From Bacillus sp. OV322 (GTDB taxonomy: Bacteria > Bacillota > Bacilli > Bacillales > DSM-1321), in contig NZ_FOMA01000008.1 of NCBI RefSeq assembly GCF_900112495.1, forward strand, positions 62,001 to 126,000: a stretch of 64,000 nt of DNA. Reading direction: 5' to 3'. This document shows positions 19,311 to 27,356 of the stretch, piece by piece. The position numbers and the translations under genes are program-made. How positions within the stretch are numbered: position 1 is the stretch's first letter; the number at the start of each line of letters is the position of its first letter. The notes beneath the pieces are model-generated. The model worked only from the letters and a program-made list of their open reading frames with translations. It had not been told where the DNA came from and did no database searches.

Positions 19311-19344
19311 CCTTAATTTAATCAAACGTTTGATTAAATTAAGG
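19311..19344. promoter_or_regulatory. 34-bp perfect palindrome, probable operator
   Basis: The 17-base left half CCTTAATTTAATCAAAC is followed with no spacer by its exact reverse complement, giving the central core TCAAACGTTTGA. No T tract follows. It lies 125 bases upstream of the LysR-type gene. Central AACGTT is seen in LacI- and TetR-type operators; the cognate regulator is not in the window. Confidence 0.6.
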
Positions 19345-19469
19345 AATGATAAAAACAGGATGCATGCCGTCTGTTACTGAGAGCAGACTTCCCCGGTTTG
19401 TGCAATCCTGCGATTTTATCTATAATACTCCTGCGGTACTTTGTAATAAAAACATATGGGAGGAACTTT

Positions 19470-20345
19470 GTGGATTTAAACTATTTTTATACCTTTAAGG
19501 AAGTTGTTAGATGGGGGAGCTATACCAGAGCTGGTGAGACGCTTGGTTATGCCCAGTCCAGTGTGACTACCCAAATTAAGAAGCTGGAGCAGCATTACCG
19601 GGTCAGGCTCTTTGAAAGGGCTGGGGGAAGGATGCGGCTGACACTGTCTGGTGAAGAGCTCTATTATTATGTTGATAAAATTCTGGCCCTTGCTGAGGAA
19701 GCCGAAGAAAAACTATCTAAGGAAAGCAATCTTAGAGGGACGCTGCGTATCGGGACGGTAGAGTCGCTTGCTGCATATTTCATTACCCCTTACATTAAGC
19801 AGGTTAAAGAAAAGCATCCGGAATTGAAGATTCTGCTGGAAGCTGGCCTTTGTCCGAATTTAACAGAAGGAACACTTGAGGGTAAGTTCGATATCAGCAT
19901 CATACTGGACCGGTACAGGGAGCATCATGAGCTGACCACGATACCAATTCGCGAGGAAAGGCTTGTCATGGTGGCAGCGGCGGACCATCGGCTGCAGACA
20001 CTGGATGAAATGGATTTGAAGGAGCTTTGTGAGGAAACCGTTATACTGACAGAAGAAGGATGTCCGTACCGGGTGCTGCTGGAGCAGCTTCTTCAAAAGG
20101 AAGGTGTGCAGCCGAAATCTGTTATTTCATTTAGCAGCCTGGAAGCCATCAAGCAGTGTGTCGCGGATAATCTGGGGATTGCTATATTGCCTGAGATTGC
20201 AGTGGAAAGCGAAATCAGGAGCGGCAAGGTGGTAAAGCTGCCATTTCATCATGAGCAAGCGAAATTATATACCCAAATTATTTACCAGAGGAAAAAGTGG
20301 CTGTCTCCGCCGCTGAATCAATTAATCGGACTTCTAAAGAGATAG
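19470..20345 (+). CDS. LysR-family transcriptional regulator
   Basis: 291-residue LysR regulator. Residues 1-60 form the winged HTH (MDLNYFYTFKEVV, AGETLGYAQSSVTTQIKKLE, RLFERAGGRMRLT), then a linker helix and a periplasmic-binding-like co-inducer domain (LRIGTVESLAAYFITPYI onward). The GTG at 19470 fits the family N terminus and has GGGAGGAA upstream; the longer frame from 19398 is rejected. It precedes an alcohol dehydrogenase gene by 107 bases. The intervening DNA has ATCAAT/ATTGAT palindromes, so it probably controls that gene, which is inference. Confidence 0.9.
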   Translation: MDLNYFYTFKEVVRWGSYTRAGETLGYAQSSVTTQIKKLEQHYRVRLFERAGGRMRLTLSGEELYYYVDKILALAEEAEEKLSKESNLRGTLRIGTVESLAAYFITPYIKQVKEKHPELKILLEAGLCPNLTEGTLEGKFDISIILDRYREHHELTTIPIREERLVMVAAADHRLQTLDEMDLKELCEETVILTEEGCPYRVLLEQLLQKEGVQPKSVISFSSLEAIKQCVADNLGIAILPEIAVESEIRSGKVVKLPFHHEQAKLYTQIIYQRKKWLSPPLNQLIGLLKR

Positions 20346-20351
20346 CTGTAT

Positions 20352-20393
20352 TATCAATAATATTGATAGTTGATATCAATAAGTATCAATAAT
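20352..20393. promoter_or_regulatory. Cluster of ATCAAT palindromes between LysR and dehydrogenase genes
   Basis: TATCAATAATATTGATA (20352-20368) is a 17-base palindrome. TTGATATCAA (20370-20379) is a second, and a further ATCAAT half-site follows at 20385. LysR regulators typically bind interrupted dyads of this size, here just upstream of the dehydrogenase gene. Confidence 0.55.
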
Positions 20394-20452
20394 TAGCCTT
20401 ATCTTGTCTGTGCTAGAATGGTACTGCAATCTATTTATAATGAGGTGCTGAA

Positions 20453-21616
20453 ATGAATACATTTTTACAATATAACCCGACAAAATTATATTTTGGCAAG
20501 GGAGAAGTCCGGCAATTATCAGCGGAACTTAAAAAAGGCATGAACGTTCTGCTTGTATACGGAGGCGGAAGTATTAAAAAAAATGGTGTGTATGATGAGG
20601 TCATCATTGAACTTGAAAAAATGGAAGCGAATGTGTTTGAGTTATCGGGTGTTGAACCCAATCCCCGTTTATCCACTGTACATAGAGGGGTTGAAATCTG
20701 TAAAACAGAAAAAATCGATTTCTTGCTGGCGGTCGGGGGAGGCAGTGTAATTGACTGTACCAAAGCAATATCTGCAGGTGCTAAATATGATGGAGATGCA
20801 TGGGAGCTGATTACGAGAAAAGCCCCCATTGCTGAGGCTCTTCCTTTTGGGACTGTTCTGACACTTGCTGCTACCGGCTCTGAAATGAATGATGTTTCCG
20901 TTATTACCAACTGGGAAACAAAAGACAAGCTGGGCTGGGGCTCGATGCTTGTGTACCCTGCTTTTTCAATCCTGGATCCAAGCTACACATTTTCCGTTCC
21001 GAGTGACCAGACCGTTTATGGCATTGTGGACAGCATGTCGCATGCACTGGAAAGTTATTTCCACCGTACAGAAAACACACCAATGATTGACGGCTTTATC
21101 GAATCGCTTTTGAGAACAGCGATCGAAACGGCTCCCAAATTGCTTGAGGACCTCCATTCCTTTAAGCATAGAGAAACAATGATGTATATCAGCACTACAG
21201 CTTTCAATGGTTCTCTTGCAAACGGAACAGATGGGGGAGACTGGGCAACACACCGTATCGAACATGCAATTTCTGCGATTTATGATATTCCCCATGGCGG
21301 CGGATTGGCGATTCTTTTCCCAAACTGGCTGGAGCATGTTCTTGAAGAAGATCCTTCCCGTGTAAAACAGCTGGCTGTTAATGTTTTTGGAATTTCACCA
21401 GAAGGAAAAAGCGAATATGAACTGGCAAAGGAAGGCGCTAAAGCTCTGCGTGATTTCTGGAATTCAATAGGTGCTCCTAGCACATTGCGCGACTATGGGA
21501 TTGATGATAAGGAATTTGATGCGATTACAGAGAAAACCTTTATCAAGCCAGGTGTGGGAATGTATAAAAAAATGGACCATGCCAGTGTCCGTGATATTTT
21601 AAAAAGATCTCTATAA
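20453..21616 (+). CDS. Iron-containing alcohol dehydrogenase (YugJ/BDH-like)
   Basis: 387-residue group III iron-dependent alcohol dehydrogenase, close in length and motifs to B. subtilis YugJ and clostridial butanol dehydrogenases. It interconverts aldehydes or ketones and alcohols with NAD(P)H. The cofactor loop reads [16 protein letters not shown], then [15 protein letters not shown]. Metal ligands fit D-S-M-S-H-A-L-E, the later E-H-A-I-S-A and [11 protein letters not shown] 20453 follows GAGGTG. It is probably under the adjacent LysR regulator and ends at a strong terminator. Confidence 0.92.
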   Translation: MNTFLQYNPTKLYFGKGEVRQLSAELKKGMNVLLVYGGGSIKKNGVYDEVIIELEKMEANVFELSGVEPNPRLSTVHRGVEICKTEKIDFLLAVGGGSVIDCTKAISAGAKYDGDAWELITRKAPIAEALPFGTVLTLAATGSEMNDVSVITNWETKDKLGWGSMLVYPAFSILDPSYTFSVPSDQTVYGIVDSMSHALESYFHRTENTPMIDGFIESLLRTAIETAPKLLEDLHSFKHRETMMYISTTAFNGSLANGTDGGDWATHRIEHAISAIYDIPHGGGLAILFPNWLEHVLEEDPSRVKQLAVNVFGISPEGKSEYELAKEGAKALRDFWNSIGAPSTLRDYGIDDKEFDAITEKTFIKPGVGMYKKMDHASVRDILKRSL

Positions 21617-21623
21617 TCATACT

Positions 21624-21663
21624 AAAGGCCAAACGTTTAGCATGAACGTTTGGCCTTTTTTTG
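21624..21663 (+). terminator. Terminator after alcohol dehydrogenase
   Basis: AAAGGCCAAACGTT / AACGTTTGGCCTTT stem and T tract. Confidence 0.92.
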
Positions 21664-21747
21664 CCGGATCCGTAAAAGGTTCCTGGCACTCCTGCTGATC
21701 GCACCTGACTAATCCATCTTCAATCAGCAGTTCTTTAACCTTTTTTT

Positions 21748-21981
21748 ATAAGGCTGTTTTCGTAAACTTTGTTGCTGCCTGAACAAGGGGTTGATTTTCG
21801 CTCCAGGATGCTCGCTTTCCGTGGGGCGGGCGGTGAGCCTCACAAGCAATGCTTGCGGGGTCTCACCTTCCCGCTAATCCCACAGGAGTCTCGCACCTTA
21901 CACTCCAATCAACCCGGTTTAACAACAGGTTCGCTTCACAGAACAATTAAAAAACAACAATCTCTAAGAAAAGAGCCTTTT
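21748..21981 (-). repeat. Dispersed intergenic repeat, copy 2 (full length)
   Basis: Reverse-oriented relative to copy 1. Reading the minus strand it runs from AGGCTCTTTTCTTAGAGATT to TTTACGAAAACAGCC, with an extra GC-rich segment containing the CAAGCATTGCTTG hairpin. It abuts the 3' end of the merR pseudogene, and 21664-21747 shows nothing else. Confidence 0.85.
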
Positions 21982-22362
21982 ATAAAGATTTATTAGTGTC
22001 TTTTATAGCCATTTCATGTTCATATTTTATAACTTTCTGCTGAATCTTCTTCAGGTTTTCCTGTGTTTCGCGAATTTGCTGAAGGATGCTGCTTTCTAGC
22101 TGCTTGATCATTTCTAATCGTTGAGGAAGTGTATCCTCATCCCCATTCATTGTCCATTCAATGAACTGTTTGATTTTTTGGCATTCCCGTGTGTTTTAAA
22201 AATAAAATCATTTCAAGAAACTTTAGGGCGCCTTCGTCAAAAATCCGGTCTCCCTTTTCGTTTCTCTTAAGAAAAGGCAGCAAACCTTTATTATCATTGT
22301 AGCGCAACCCGAGAAATGATTAGCTGATTTATTTTTGCAGCTTGCCCGATTGTATAATTCAT
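21980..22362 (-). pseudogene. MerR-family regulator, two frameshifts
   Basis: Reading the minus strand, ATG at 22362 gives MNYTIGQAAKI and the frame is lost within about 15 codons. A second frame continues LRYNDNKGLLPFLKRNEKGD and RIFDEGALKFLEMILFLKHT, then shifts again at an A-run near 22183. The third frame gives KIKQFIEWTMNGDED, LPQRLEMIKQLESSILQQ and a coiled-coil tail to the stop at 21980. Joined, this is a complete small MerR regulator of about 125 residues. The shifts could be sequencing errors, especially the one in the A-run. It lies directly downstream of the SDR gene on the same strand. Confidence 0.8.
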
Positions 22363-22390
22363 AGCAGTCTTCCTTACAGGGATTATTGTG

Positions 22391-23101
22391 TTACCAAGGG
22401 ATAATTCCGTTCTTATCCAGTATTTTTCCGTTATAACTTTTGTCGCTTAATGCATAGGCAGTAATGATATGTGCACTTTCTGCCGTTGTATTGCCGCCTG
22501 GTGCGTTTCCATTAAGATCGGTTGTGGTAAAGCCGGGTGTAACGCCAAATATTTCAGGGCCATCTGAACCAAATTCTTTCCCAAAGGCTAATGTTAAAGC
22601 ATTGAGGGCAGTTTTTGAAGAATTATAGCCTAATGCATTGATTGGGGCGACTTCTCCGTTATCAAACATTGTTTGTGAAGACATATCGGTAGTTACGTTA
22701 ACAATTTTACCTCTATGAGCTTTTTTTACTAATGACATGAAAGCCTGTATCATTTGGAAGGTTCCAAAGAAGTTAACATCGAATGCTTGGCGCAGTGTTT
22801 CTAACTTTAATTCACTCGGCAAAGTATGAAGATCTAATGAGATACCGGCATTATTGATTAGTAAGTCCAAGTGGTTTGTTACTTCGAGAATTTGATTTAC
22901 CGAGTTTTGAATCGACTGTGTATCGGAAATATCAACTTGGATGAACGAAACATTTGAAAGCCCTAATGACTTTACAGCTTCCTGTCCGAGTTCTTCACTG
23001 CGGGCTCCTAAAAATACATGAAAATTATTATTAGCTAATTGATGGACGATATCATACCCTATCCCTTTATTAGCGCCTGTTACAAAAGCAAATTTTGTCA
23101 T
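22391..23101 (-). CDS. Short-chain dehydrogenase/reductase
   Basis: 236-residue classical SDR with a Rossmann fold. The cofactor motif is TGANKGIG (residues 9-16), the structural motif NNAG lies in DLLINNAGISL, and the active site shows Y-N-S-S-K (YxxxK) after VNVTTDMSS. Arg34 in FLGARSEEL favours NADP(H). Substrate unknown. ATG 23101 has GGAGGAATAACC upstream. The promoter at 23129-23159 has the 19-base spacer of MerR-activated promoters, and a broken merR follows the gene. Confidence 0.9.
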   Translation of the reverse strand: MTKFAFVTGANKGIGYDIVHQLANNNFHVFLGARSEELGQEAVKSLGLSNVSFIQVDISDTQSIQNSVNQILEVTNHLDLLINNAGISLDLHTLPSELKLETLRQAFDVNFFGTFQMIQAFMSLVKKAHRGKIVNVTTDMSSQTMFDNGEVAPINALGYNSSKTALNALTLAFGKEFGSDGPEIFGVTPGFTTTDLNGNAPGGNTTAESAHIITAYALSDKSYNGKILDKNGIIPW

Positions 23102-23128
23102 GGTTATTCCTCCAATCTCTATATTGAA

Positions 23129-23159
23129 AAGATATAGCCTATACCCAGGTTTAGGTCAA
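23129..23159 (-). promoter_or_regulatory. MerR-type promoter of the SDR gene (19-base spacer)
   Basis: On the minus strand, TTGACC (23159-23154) and TATCTT (23134-23129) are separated by exactly 19 bases. The spacer holds the imperfect dyad CCTAAACC..GGGTATAGG. Over-long spacers with a dyad are the signature of promoters activated by MerR proteins. Confidence 0.65.
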
Positions 23160-23270
23160 GGGTTTTTTGTAGTTTGTTTGACGGAAAGAATATAGTATTC
23201 CTCAACATAGTTTCCAAACAGCGGGAATATAATAAGCAGCTTTTAGGCAATTTACATGCTTATCAATTGA

Positions 23271-23317
23271 TTGACAGAGTTTGGATGGCGTGATATTATT
23301 ATCTCGAATTAAAGATA
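23271..23317 (+). promoter_or_regulatory. Sigma-A promoter with MhqR-type operator
   Basis: TTGACA (23271-23276), a 17-base spacer and TATTAT (23294-23299) form a near-consensus promoter. TATCTCGAATTAAAGATA (23300-23317) overlaps the expected start point and matches the MhqR operator consensus known from B. subtilis (TATCTCGAATTCGAGATA-like). It lies about 90 bases before the dioxygenase gene. Confidence 0.75.
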
Positions 23318-23408
23318 TATGAATTGAAAATAGATAAAATGATTTGTGCTTCTGTAAACAGGGAATTATGAAGGAATACAGGTTAAGACAAAATAATGGA
23401 GGAATGCA

Positions 23409-24389
23409 ATGATGAATCATTTAAAAGGAATACACCACGTTACAGCTATTACCAGCAGTGCAGAAAAGAATTATGAATTTTTCACATATGTGCTGGGCAT
23501 GCGCCTGGTAAAGAAAACGGTCAACCAGGATGACATTCAAACGTATCATTTATTTTTCGCGGACGATGTAGGCGGACCTGGAACAGATATGACATTTTTT
23601 GATTTCCCTGGCATCCCTAAAGGCATACATGGAACGAATGAGATTTCAAAAACAGGCTTCCGCGTACCAAGTGATGCAGCACTGGATTACTGGGTAAAAC
23701 GTTTTGACCGTCTTCAGGTCGGGCACACGGGCATTAAGGAGCAATTCGGCAAAAAGGTGATTTCATTCTCAGACTTTGATGACCAGCAGTACCAGTTGAT
23801 TTCAGATGAGAAAAATGAAGGGGTACAAGCAGGCATACCATGGCAAAAGGGTCCAATCCCTTTAGAATATGCCATTACTGGCCTTGGGCCGATTTTTGTC
23901 CGCATCGCCCAGTTTGATTACTTCAAGGAAATGATGGAAAAGGTTTTAATGTTCAAAGAAATCGCTAAAGAAGGCTCATTCCATCTGTTTGAAGTAGGCG
24001 AGGGAGGAAACGGGGCATCGGTCATCGTTGAACATAATAATGTTCTTCCACAGGCACAGCAGGGCTTCGGAACCGTACATCATGCAGCATTCAGGGTAGA
24101 AGACCGCGCTGTTTTAGAAGAATGGATCACTCGTATGGAAAGCTTCGGATTCCATACATCAGGCTATGTGGACCGCCACTTCTTCGAATCATTGTACGCG
24201 AGAGTCGCACCGCAGATACTTTTTGAATTTGCTACAGACGGCCCCGGATTCATGGGAGACGAACCTTACGAAACGCTTGGCGAAAAATTGTCCCTGCCGC
24301 CGTTTCTCGAAAATAAACGCGAAGAAATTGAAGCAATGGTGCGTCCAATTGATACTGTAAGAAGCACGAAGGAACTTGTGAAAGAATAA
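23409..24389 (+). CDS. Ring-cleaving dioxygenase, MhqA/E/O family (VOC superfamily)
   Basis: 326-residue glyoxalase/extradiol-dioxygenase-like protein with two VOC modules (about residues 5-130 and 150-285). Metal ligands of the family are visible: HHVTAI near residue 9, TVHHAAFRVED (about 222) and L-F-E-F-A-T-D-G-P-G-F (about 276). B. subtilis relatives MhqA, MhqE and MhqO are induced by quinones and catechol and repressed by MhqR; the upstream operator supports the same control here. ATG 23409 follows GGAGGAATGCA. Role: inferred quinone or hydroquinone detoxification. mhqR itself is not in the window. Confidence 0.92.
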   Translation: MMNHLKGIHHVTAITSSAEKNYEFFTYVLGMRLVKKTVNQDDIQTYHLFFADDVGGPGTDMTFFDFPGIPKGIHGTNEISKTGFRVPSDAALDYWVKRFDRLQVGHTGIKEQFGKKVISFSDFDDQQYQLISDEKNEGVQAGIPWQKGPIPLEYAITGLGPIFVRIAQFDYFKEMMEKVLMFKEIAKEGSFHLFEVGEGGNGASVIVEHNNVLPQAQQGFGTVHHAAFRVEDRAVLEEWITRMESFGFHTSGYVDRHFFESLYARVAPQILFEFATDGPGFMGDEPYETLGEKLSLPPFLENKREEIEAMVRPIDTVRSTKELVKE

Positions 24390-24433
24390 AAAGAAGCGGC
24401 GGAATCCGTAAATGGAGGTTCCGCCGCTTTTTT
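24390..24433. terminator. Bidirectional terminator between dioxygenase and SMP-30 genes
   Basis: AAGCGGCGGAA / TTCCGCCGCTT stem flanked by A and T runs on both sides. It reaches the last codon of the convergent SMP-30 gene. Confidence 0.88.
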
Positions 24434-25313
24434 ATTTGTCATTAAAAGTTTGTGCTGGAAGACCTTTAACTCCAGTTTTTACCTTGAATAATCCTCCTGA
24501 CAAAGGATACTTTGCCAGCTGTTCATCGTTCATGCCTTCTCTAGCTGTCGTGATATATAATTCACTTAAATCTTTTCCTCCAAAGGTACATGAAGTGACA
24601 TTCAGCGCTGGAATCTCAATTGAGGACAATGGTTTTCCAGTTTGCGGATCCCACCTGGATACTTTGGAACCTCCAAAGTGGGCTATCCAAAGCATGCCTT
24701 CTTCGTCAATGGTCATTCCATCGGGCATTCCTTGATCGTCCGGAAAATCAATAATCTCAATCGGATTTTCAATCCCGCCTGTTAAAATATGAAAATCAAA
24801 GCGAAGCACCTTCTTAGTAGGCGTATCAATCAGATAGAAAAATTTGTTGTCGGGAGACCAGGCCAATCCATTTGATAAGCTTAATTTATCCCACTTTTTT
24901 ATTGTTCTGAGATCTGTATCCAAGCAATAAAGAGCACCTTGTTCCTTATTGTCCGACATGTCCATGGTTCCAGCCCAAAAACGGCCTTTGCTGTCGCATT
25001 TTCCGTCATTGAATCTGTTATTTGTCAAATGGATTTCAGGTTCGCTGATCCGGGAAATTTTTGCGGTTTCCAAATCTAAAAAATAAAACCCGTTTTCTAA
25101 TGTGATAACTGCTCCGCCACTGGTTCTTGGAACAATAGCGCTGACACGCTCTTCCAGCTGGATTTCGCGGTTTTCATTTGCAGCTGGATCGAAAATACAT
25201 ACCTTTTTCTCTTCAATGTTAACCCAATACAAAAGATGTTTCTCCGAATCCCAGCAAGGCCCCTCACCAAGTACGGCTTTTGCGTCAAATACCAATTCTG
25301 CTTTTTCCGGCAT
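24432..25313 (-). CDS. SMP-30/gluconolactonase family protein
   Basis: 293-residue six-bladed beta-propeller lactonase of the SMP-30/regucalcin family (YvrE-like). Divalent metal ligands match Glu in AVLGEGPCWD (about residue 17), Asn in LTNNRFNDGKCDSKGRFW, Asn in LSNGLAWSPD and Asp in GMPDGMTIDEEG. The family hydrolyses sugar lactones such as gluconolactone. ATG 25313 has GGAGGGATTTTAGT upstream. No sugar dehydrogenase is adjacent, so the lactone is unknown. Confidence 0.9.
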   Translation of the reverse strand: MPEKAELVFDAKAVLGEGPCWDSEKHLLYWVNIEEKKVCIFDPAANENREIQLEERVSAIVPRTSGGAVITLENGFYFLDLETAKISRISEPEIHLTNNRFNDGKCDSKGRFWAGTMDMSDNKEQGALYCLDTDLRTIKKWDKLSLSNGLAWSPDNKFFYLIDTPTKKVLRFDFHILTGGIENPIEIIDFPDDQGMPDGMTIDEEGMLWIAHFGGSKVSRWDPQTGKPLSSIEIPALNVTSCTFGGKDLSELYITTAREGMNDEQLAKYPLSGGLFKVKTGVKGLPAQTFNDK

Positions 25314-25360
25314 ACTAAAATCCCTCCGCCAATTTTAAAATTTATTACACAATCTTTTCT

Positions 25361-25565
25361 ATAAGCTGTTTTCGTAACCTTTGTTGCTATGAAACAAAGT
25401 GGTTGATTTCCGCTCCAGGCTGCTCGCTTTCCGAAGGGTCTTACCTGTTCTGCTAATCTAAGCAGGAGTCTCGCATCTTACGCTCCAATTAGCCTGACTT
25501 AACAATGGGAACGTCTTAAATAATAAATTTAAAAAACAACAATCTTTAAGAAAAGAGCCTTTCTA
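25361..25565 (-). repeat. Dispersed intergenic repeat, copy 3 (full length)
   Basis: Same element as copy 1, read on the minus strand from AAAGGCTCTTTTCTTAAAGA to GTTACGAAAACAGCTT. It contains GAGCGTAAGATGCGAGACTC and CCTGGAGCGGAAATCAACCA. Confidence 0.85.
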
Positions 25566-25586
25566 TAATTACCGGTACGTCAACAT

Positions 25587-25844
25587 TCAATGCATCTCAC
25601 ATTCACTTTGGCTCCGTGCTGTAGAATTCGGCTTTTTTGCCTCTCCGGGAGCTGCAGCAGCGCACCCCATCGCTTGTCCAAAATTAACATACATAGCCTT
25701 GTGTCCGCTATATAGCTGCAGATGCATACGGCGATGTCCATAGCGTATCAAAAATTCGCCTATCCCACTTTTCCACAAATTCACCAGGCATAAACTGTAC
25801 AGGGCTCTGGTTCTTAAATTTTCTCCTGATAATTCAATGTACAT
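25587..25844 (-). CDS. Small hypothetical protein, doubtful
   Basis: 85-codon frame starting ATG 25844 after AAAAGGAA, divergent from the P450 gene. The product begins [18 protein letters not shown] and includes [15 protein letters not shown], with an Ala-rich stretch near [13 protein letters not shown] recognise no family. It may be genuine, since it has a reasonable ribosome site, or it may be chance in a 350-base gap. Confidence 0.35.
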   Translation of the reverse strand: MYIELSGENLRTRALYSLCLVNLWKSGIGEFLIRYGHRRMHLQLYSGHKAMYVNFGQAMGCAAAAPGEAKKPNSTARSQSECEMH

Positions 25845-25915
25845 TGTGTGTTTCCTTTTGGAATGAAGATGGGAATAACTTAGAAGAAGAAAAATATACA
25901 TTGGAGCTGATATTC

Positions 25916-27175
25916 ATGCCGAATAACGGCCAATTGCCAAGGGACAGCGGTTTAGATCATACGCTGGGCTTATTAAAGGAAGGGTATTCATACATTTTGA
26001 ACAAGCGCTACAGCATGAAGTCTGATATTTTTGAAACACGGCTGCTTGGGCAGAAAGCCATTTGTATGGGCGGGGCGGAAGCGGCAGAAATATTTTATGA
26101 TCCTGAAAAATTTAAGAGAGAGGGGGCTGCACCTAATCGCGCCAAGGAAACTTTATTTGGAAAAAATGGTGTTCAGGGACTTGATGGGCAGGACCATAAG
26201 CACCGGAAGGCCATGTTCATGTCCCTTATGTCTCCTGATAGAATAAGTGAATTGACACGCATTGTCACAAAGCAGTGGGAGCTGGCCGCACATAGCTGGG
26301 AAGGAATGGATGAAGTACTGCTATATGAAGAAGCACAGAAAATAATGTGCCGGACTGCATGCCATTGGGCAGGGGTTACCGTTCCTGAGGAAGAAGAGAA
26401 AAGGCTGGCCGCGGATTTGGCTGCCATGTATGAATCTGCAGCGGCAGCTGGTCCTGCCCATTGGAAGGGAAGGCATTCGCGCAACCATGCTGAGAAGTGG
26501 ATTGGAGAGCTTGTTGAAAAGGTTCGCGAGGGGAAGGTGAATCCTCCGGAAGGTACTGCTCTTCATACTTTTTCCTGGCATAAGGACTTGGAAGGGAACC
26601 TTCTGGATACTGAAACCGCGGCGGTGGAGGTGCTTAATATTTTGCGGCCAATTGTGGCTATTTCTGTATTCATCAACTTCCTTGTGCTGGCGGTCCATCA
26701 TTATCCGGATGAAAAGGAAAAGCTTAGATCCGATAATGAAAACTATGCGCAAATGTTTGTACAGGAAGTCCGCCGCTTTTATCCTTTTTTTCCTTTTGCT
26801 GCAGCACTGGTAAAAAAAGATTTTATCTGGAGAGATTATAAATTTGAAGAAGGCACCTTAACATTGCTGGATCTTTATGGAACAAACCATGACCCGCAAA
26901 TCTGGGACAGTCCCGATGTGTTTAATCCCGGGCGTTTCGCTGGCTGGGAAAGCAGCCCCTTCAGCTTCATACCTCAGGGAGGAGGCGATTATTTTATGGG
27001 ACATCGCTGTGCAGGCGAATGGGTTACGGTTGAGGTACTGAAGACGAGTCTGGATTATCTTGTGAATAACCTGGAGTACACGGTTCCTGCCCAGGATTTG
27101 AGCTACAGCATGGTCAAGATGCCAAGTGTTCCTGAGAGTAAAGTTGTGCTCAGTCAGGTTAAGCGCCGCTTATAA
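25916..27175 (+). CDS. cypC: Fatty-acid peroxygenase, cytochrome P450 CYP152 family
   Basis: 419-residue soluble P450 close to B. subtilis YbdT/CypC (P450 BS-beta), which uses hydrogen peroxide to hydroxylate fatty acids at the alpha or beta carbon without a redox partner. The heme-ligand motif is GHRCAGE with Cys365. The diagnostic [10 protein letters not shown] segment carries the Arg-Pro pair that binds the substrate carboxylate in place of the usual acid-alcohol pair. [11 protein letters not shown] is the ExxR helix, and [15 protein letters not shown] is the heme loop. ATG 25916 ([10 protein letters not shown]) has GGAG about ten bases upstream; the longer frame from 25844 is not supported. 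Confidence 0.92.
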   Translation: MPNNGQLPRDSGLDHTLGLLKEGYSYILNKRYSMKSDIFETRLLGQKAICMGGAEAAEIFYDPEKFKREGAAPNRAKETLFGKNGVQGLDGQDHKHRKAMFMSLMSPDRISELTRIVTKQWELAAHSWEGMDEVLLYEEAQKIMCRTACHWAGVTVPEEEEKRLAADLAAMYESAAAAGPAHWKGRHSRNHAEKWIGELVEKVREGKVNPPEGTALHTFSWHKDLEGNLLDTETAAVEVLNILRPIVAISVFINFLVLAVHHYPDEKEKLRSDNENYAQMFVQEVRRFYPFFPFAAALVKKDFIWRDYKFEEGTLTLLDLYGTNHDPQIWDSPDVFNPGRFAGWESSPFSFIPQGGGDYFMGHRCAGEWVTVEVLKTSLDYLVNNLEYTVPAQDLSYSMVKMPSVPESKVVLSQVKRRL

Positions 27176-27212
27176 TTCATAATTCAGCAAAAAAATACAT
27201 GATGGATCCAAG

Positions 27213-27245
27213 AAGCCGATTCCTTATTAAGGTAAACCGGCTTTT
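27213..27245 (+). terminator. Terminator after P450 gene
   Basis: AAGCCG / CGGCTT stem with an inner CCTT..AAGG pairing and T residues. Moderate strength. Confidence 0.65.
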
Positions 27246-27291
27246 TGACATACCATCATAAAGTGCTGGCTGAGATTCTTTTGCAAATATA

Positions 27292-27322
27292 TTGACTCTG
27301 CCCTAAGGGGAGACTTTATATT
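27292..27322 (+). promoter_or_regulatory. MerR-type promoter of the MFS efflux gene
   Basis: TTGACT (27292-27297) and TATATT (27317-27322) are separated by 19 bases. The spacer carries the dyad CTCTGCCCT-A-AGGGGAGAC. This matches the bmr/blt promoter design that BmrR-like regulators untwist. Confidence 0.75.
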
Positions 27323-27356
27323 GAAAGATATCAGTGTAAGATAAAGGGGAAGCATC

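Noticed and set aside
19311..19344. Terminator interpretation of the 34-bp palindrome
   Set aside because: No loop and no T tract on either side, and the stem is AT-rich; an operator is more likely.
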